A stretch of DNA of 6,836 bases from an uncultured Clostridia bacterium (GTDB taxonomy: Bacteria > Bacillota > Clostridia > Oscillospirales > Oscillospiraceae), in the NCBI GenBank assembly GCA_945910975.1, contig CAMDZY010000092.1:1-6836 (forward strand), in the 5' to 3' direction. Position numbers and translations under genes: made by a program. Positions 6,304 through 6,836 of this stretch are shown here, in pieces. Positions within the stretch are counted from its first letter, which is position 1; each line of letters opens with the position of its first letter. Below the pieces are notes generated by a model. It was not told the origin of the DNA, searched no databases, and saw nothing but the letters and a program-made list of their open reading frames with translations.

Positions 6304-6332
6304 ATTATACAGGAATTCTGCGAAACAGACAA
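6304..6332 (-). promoter_or_regulatory. Probable recG promoter
   Basis: On the minus strand: -35 TTGTCT (6332-6327), a 17-base spacer, and a perfect -10 TATAAT (6309-6304). The leader would be only about 15 bases, mostly the ribosome-binding site. It diverges from the HAD-gene promoter with about 36 bases between the two -35 boxes. Confidence 0.75.
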
Positions 6333-6343
6333 GAAAAAAATGG

Positions 6344-6371
6344 CAAGCGCTGTCGGAAGGTGCAGCGCTTG
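6344..6371. promoter_or_regulatory. Inverted repeat between divergent promoters: operator or antisense terminator
   Basis: CAAGCGCTG (6344-6352) and CAGCGCTTG (6363-6371) are perfect 9-bp inverted repeats separated by 10 bases. The right half overlaps the first three bases of the -35 TTGACA of the HAD gene. Two readings fit: a dimeric repressor site for the HAD gene and perhaps recG; or, on the minus strand, a hairpin followed 3 bases later by seven T (6340-6334), an intrinsic terminator shielding recG from leftward transcription. No regulator gene is in view. Confidence 0.5.
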
Positions 6372-6397
6372 ACATTTGCGGACTTTTCTTCTAAAAT
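6369..6397 (+). promoter_or_regulatory. Promoter of the HAD hydrolase gene
   Basis: A consensus -35 TTGACA (6369-6374), 17 bases, and -10 TAAAAT (6392-6397), five of six matches. The start would be near 6404, leaving a leader of about 17 bases with GGAGG (6408-6412). Confidence 0.82.
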
Positions 6398-6420
6398 ATG
6401 GGAAAATGGAGGATTTCAGT

Positions 6421-6836
6421 ATGTTGCACACAATTTTATTTGATTTGGACGGAACCTTGCTTCCCATGGATCAGGAAAAATTTGTAAAAAGCTATCTGCA
6501 TCACCTGACGGCCTATCTTGCGCCGCTTGGCTACGATGCAAAAACGGTTGCCAAAGCGATCTGGGCGGGCATGGACGCCATGATTGGCAACGACGGCGCA
6601 TGCTCCAATGAGCAGGTGTTCTGGGAGTGCTTTTCCAAATTTTTTGCCCGGGATGTTCTTGCCGACCAGCCGGTTTTCACCGAATTTTACCGAACCGACT
6701 TTCAAAAGGTCGCCGCAGACTGCGGCTATCATCCCGCCGCGCGGCAATTGATCGACAGCCTGAATGCAGCAGGCTTCCGTCTGATCCTTGCCACCAATCC
6801 TGTTTTCCCGGCTGTGGCCACGGAAAGCCGTATGCG
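6421..6836 (+). CDS. HAD-superfamily hydrolase, N-terminal part only
   Basis: The frame runs from ATG 6421 off the right edge (138 codons plus two bases). The start is set by GGAGG at 6408-6412, 8 bases upstream, and a consensus promoter. Motif I is FDLDGTL (7-13), with nucleophile D8 and acid/base D10, as in phosphatases of the haloacid dehalogenase superfamily. Motif II is the threonine T125 in LILATNP, after a helical cap insertion of about 100 residues (15-118) of C1 type rich in aromatic residues. Motifs III and IV (Lys and the acidic pair) lie beyond the window. Such enzymes usually remove phosphate from small metabolites; the substrate cannot be named. It is divergent from recG and is not part of an operon in view. 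Confidence 0.88.
   Translation, partial: MLHTILFDLDGTLLPMDQEKFVKSYLHHLTAYLAPLGYDAKTVAKAIWAGMDAMIGNDGACSNEQVFWECFSKFFARDVLADQPVFTEFYRTDFQKVAADCGYHPAARQLIDSLNAAGFRLILATNPVFPAVATESRM

Noticed and set aside
6283..6375. 31-codon N-terminal extension of RecG
   Set aside because: It overlaps the recG promoter boxes, lacks a ribosome-binding site, and is not seen at the start of RecG proteins.
6436..6747. 103-codon minus-strand frame opposite the HAD gene
   Set aside because: Shadow of a frame with clear HAD motifs, promoter and ribosome-binding site.

Overview
The window is a stretch of ordinary bacterial chromosome, with gene content and signals typical of a Bacillota (Clostridia-like) genome. 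Clues are strong GGAGG ribosome-binding sites 6-8 bases before most starts, sigma-A-type promoters (several with an extended -10), compact intergenic regions with intrinsic terminators, and the wording of RarA (DEIQSFNKKQQQ) and GpmI. An Oscillospiraceae/Ruminococcaceae-like gut clostridium is my best guess, from recollection only; no 16S or other marker is present to settle it.

Layout from left to right. (1) 1-489, minus: the N-terminal 163 codons of the AAA+ replication-maintenance ATPase RarA; the rest lies off the left edge. (2) 490-740: no gene. It holds the rarA promoter, a run of three abutting perfect or near-perfect hairpins (535-620) that may be a small palindromic mobile repeat, and the tRNA promoter. 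(3) 741-816, plus: tRNA-Thr(GGU) with encoded CCA, followed by an intrinsic terminator. (4) 868-1821, plus: a membrane-anchored family 2 glycosyltransferase of the polyprenyl-phosphate sugar transferase type, whose last codons form the first arm of a second terminator. (5) 1854-2378, plus: a GNAT-fold N-acetyltransferase. (6) 2368-2456: a hairpin cluster ending in a bidirectional terminator between convergent genes. (7) 2466-4031, minus: cofactor-independent phosphoglycerate mutase GpmI, of the subfamily resembling plant enzymes. (8) 4032-4233: the gpmI promoter region. (9) 4234-6282, minus: complete RecG branch-migration helicase. (10) 6283-6420: divergent promoters for recG and the next gene with a 9-bp inverted repeat overlapping one -35 box. 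(11) 6421-6836, plus: the first 138 codons of a HAD-superfamily hydrolase running off the right edge.

How the genes relate: rarA and recG both act at stalled replication forks but are far apart and not an operon. gpmI is glycolytic and has its own promoter. The tRNA, glycosyltransferase and acetyltransferase lie in one direction, each separated by a terminator that ends within about 10 bases of the next Shine-Dalgarno sequence, so the two protein genes have almost no room for promoters of their own between terminator and ribosome-binding site. I see no defence system, CRISPR array, prophage, insertion sequence with transposase, or biosynthetic cluster. The most interesting material is non-coding: the triple hairpin, the repeated terminator/ribosome-binding-site junction, and the palindrome at the HAD promoter.
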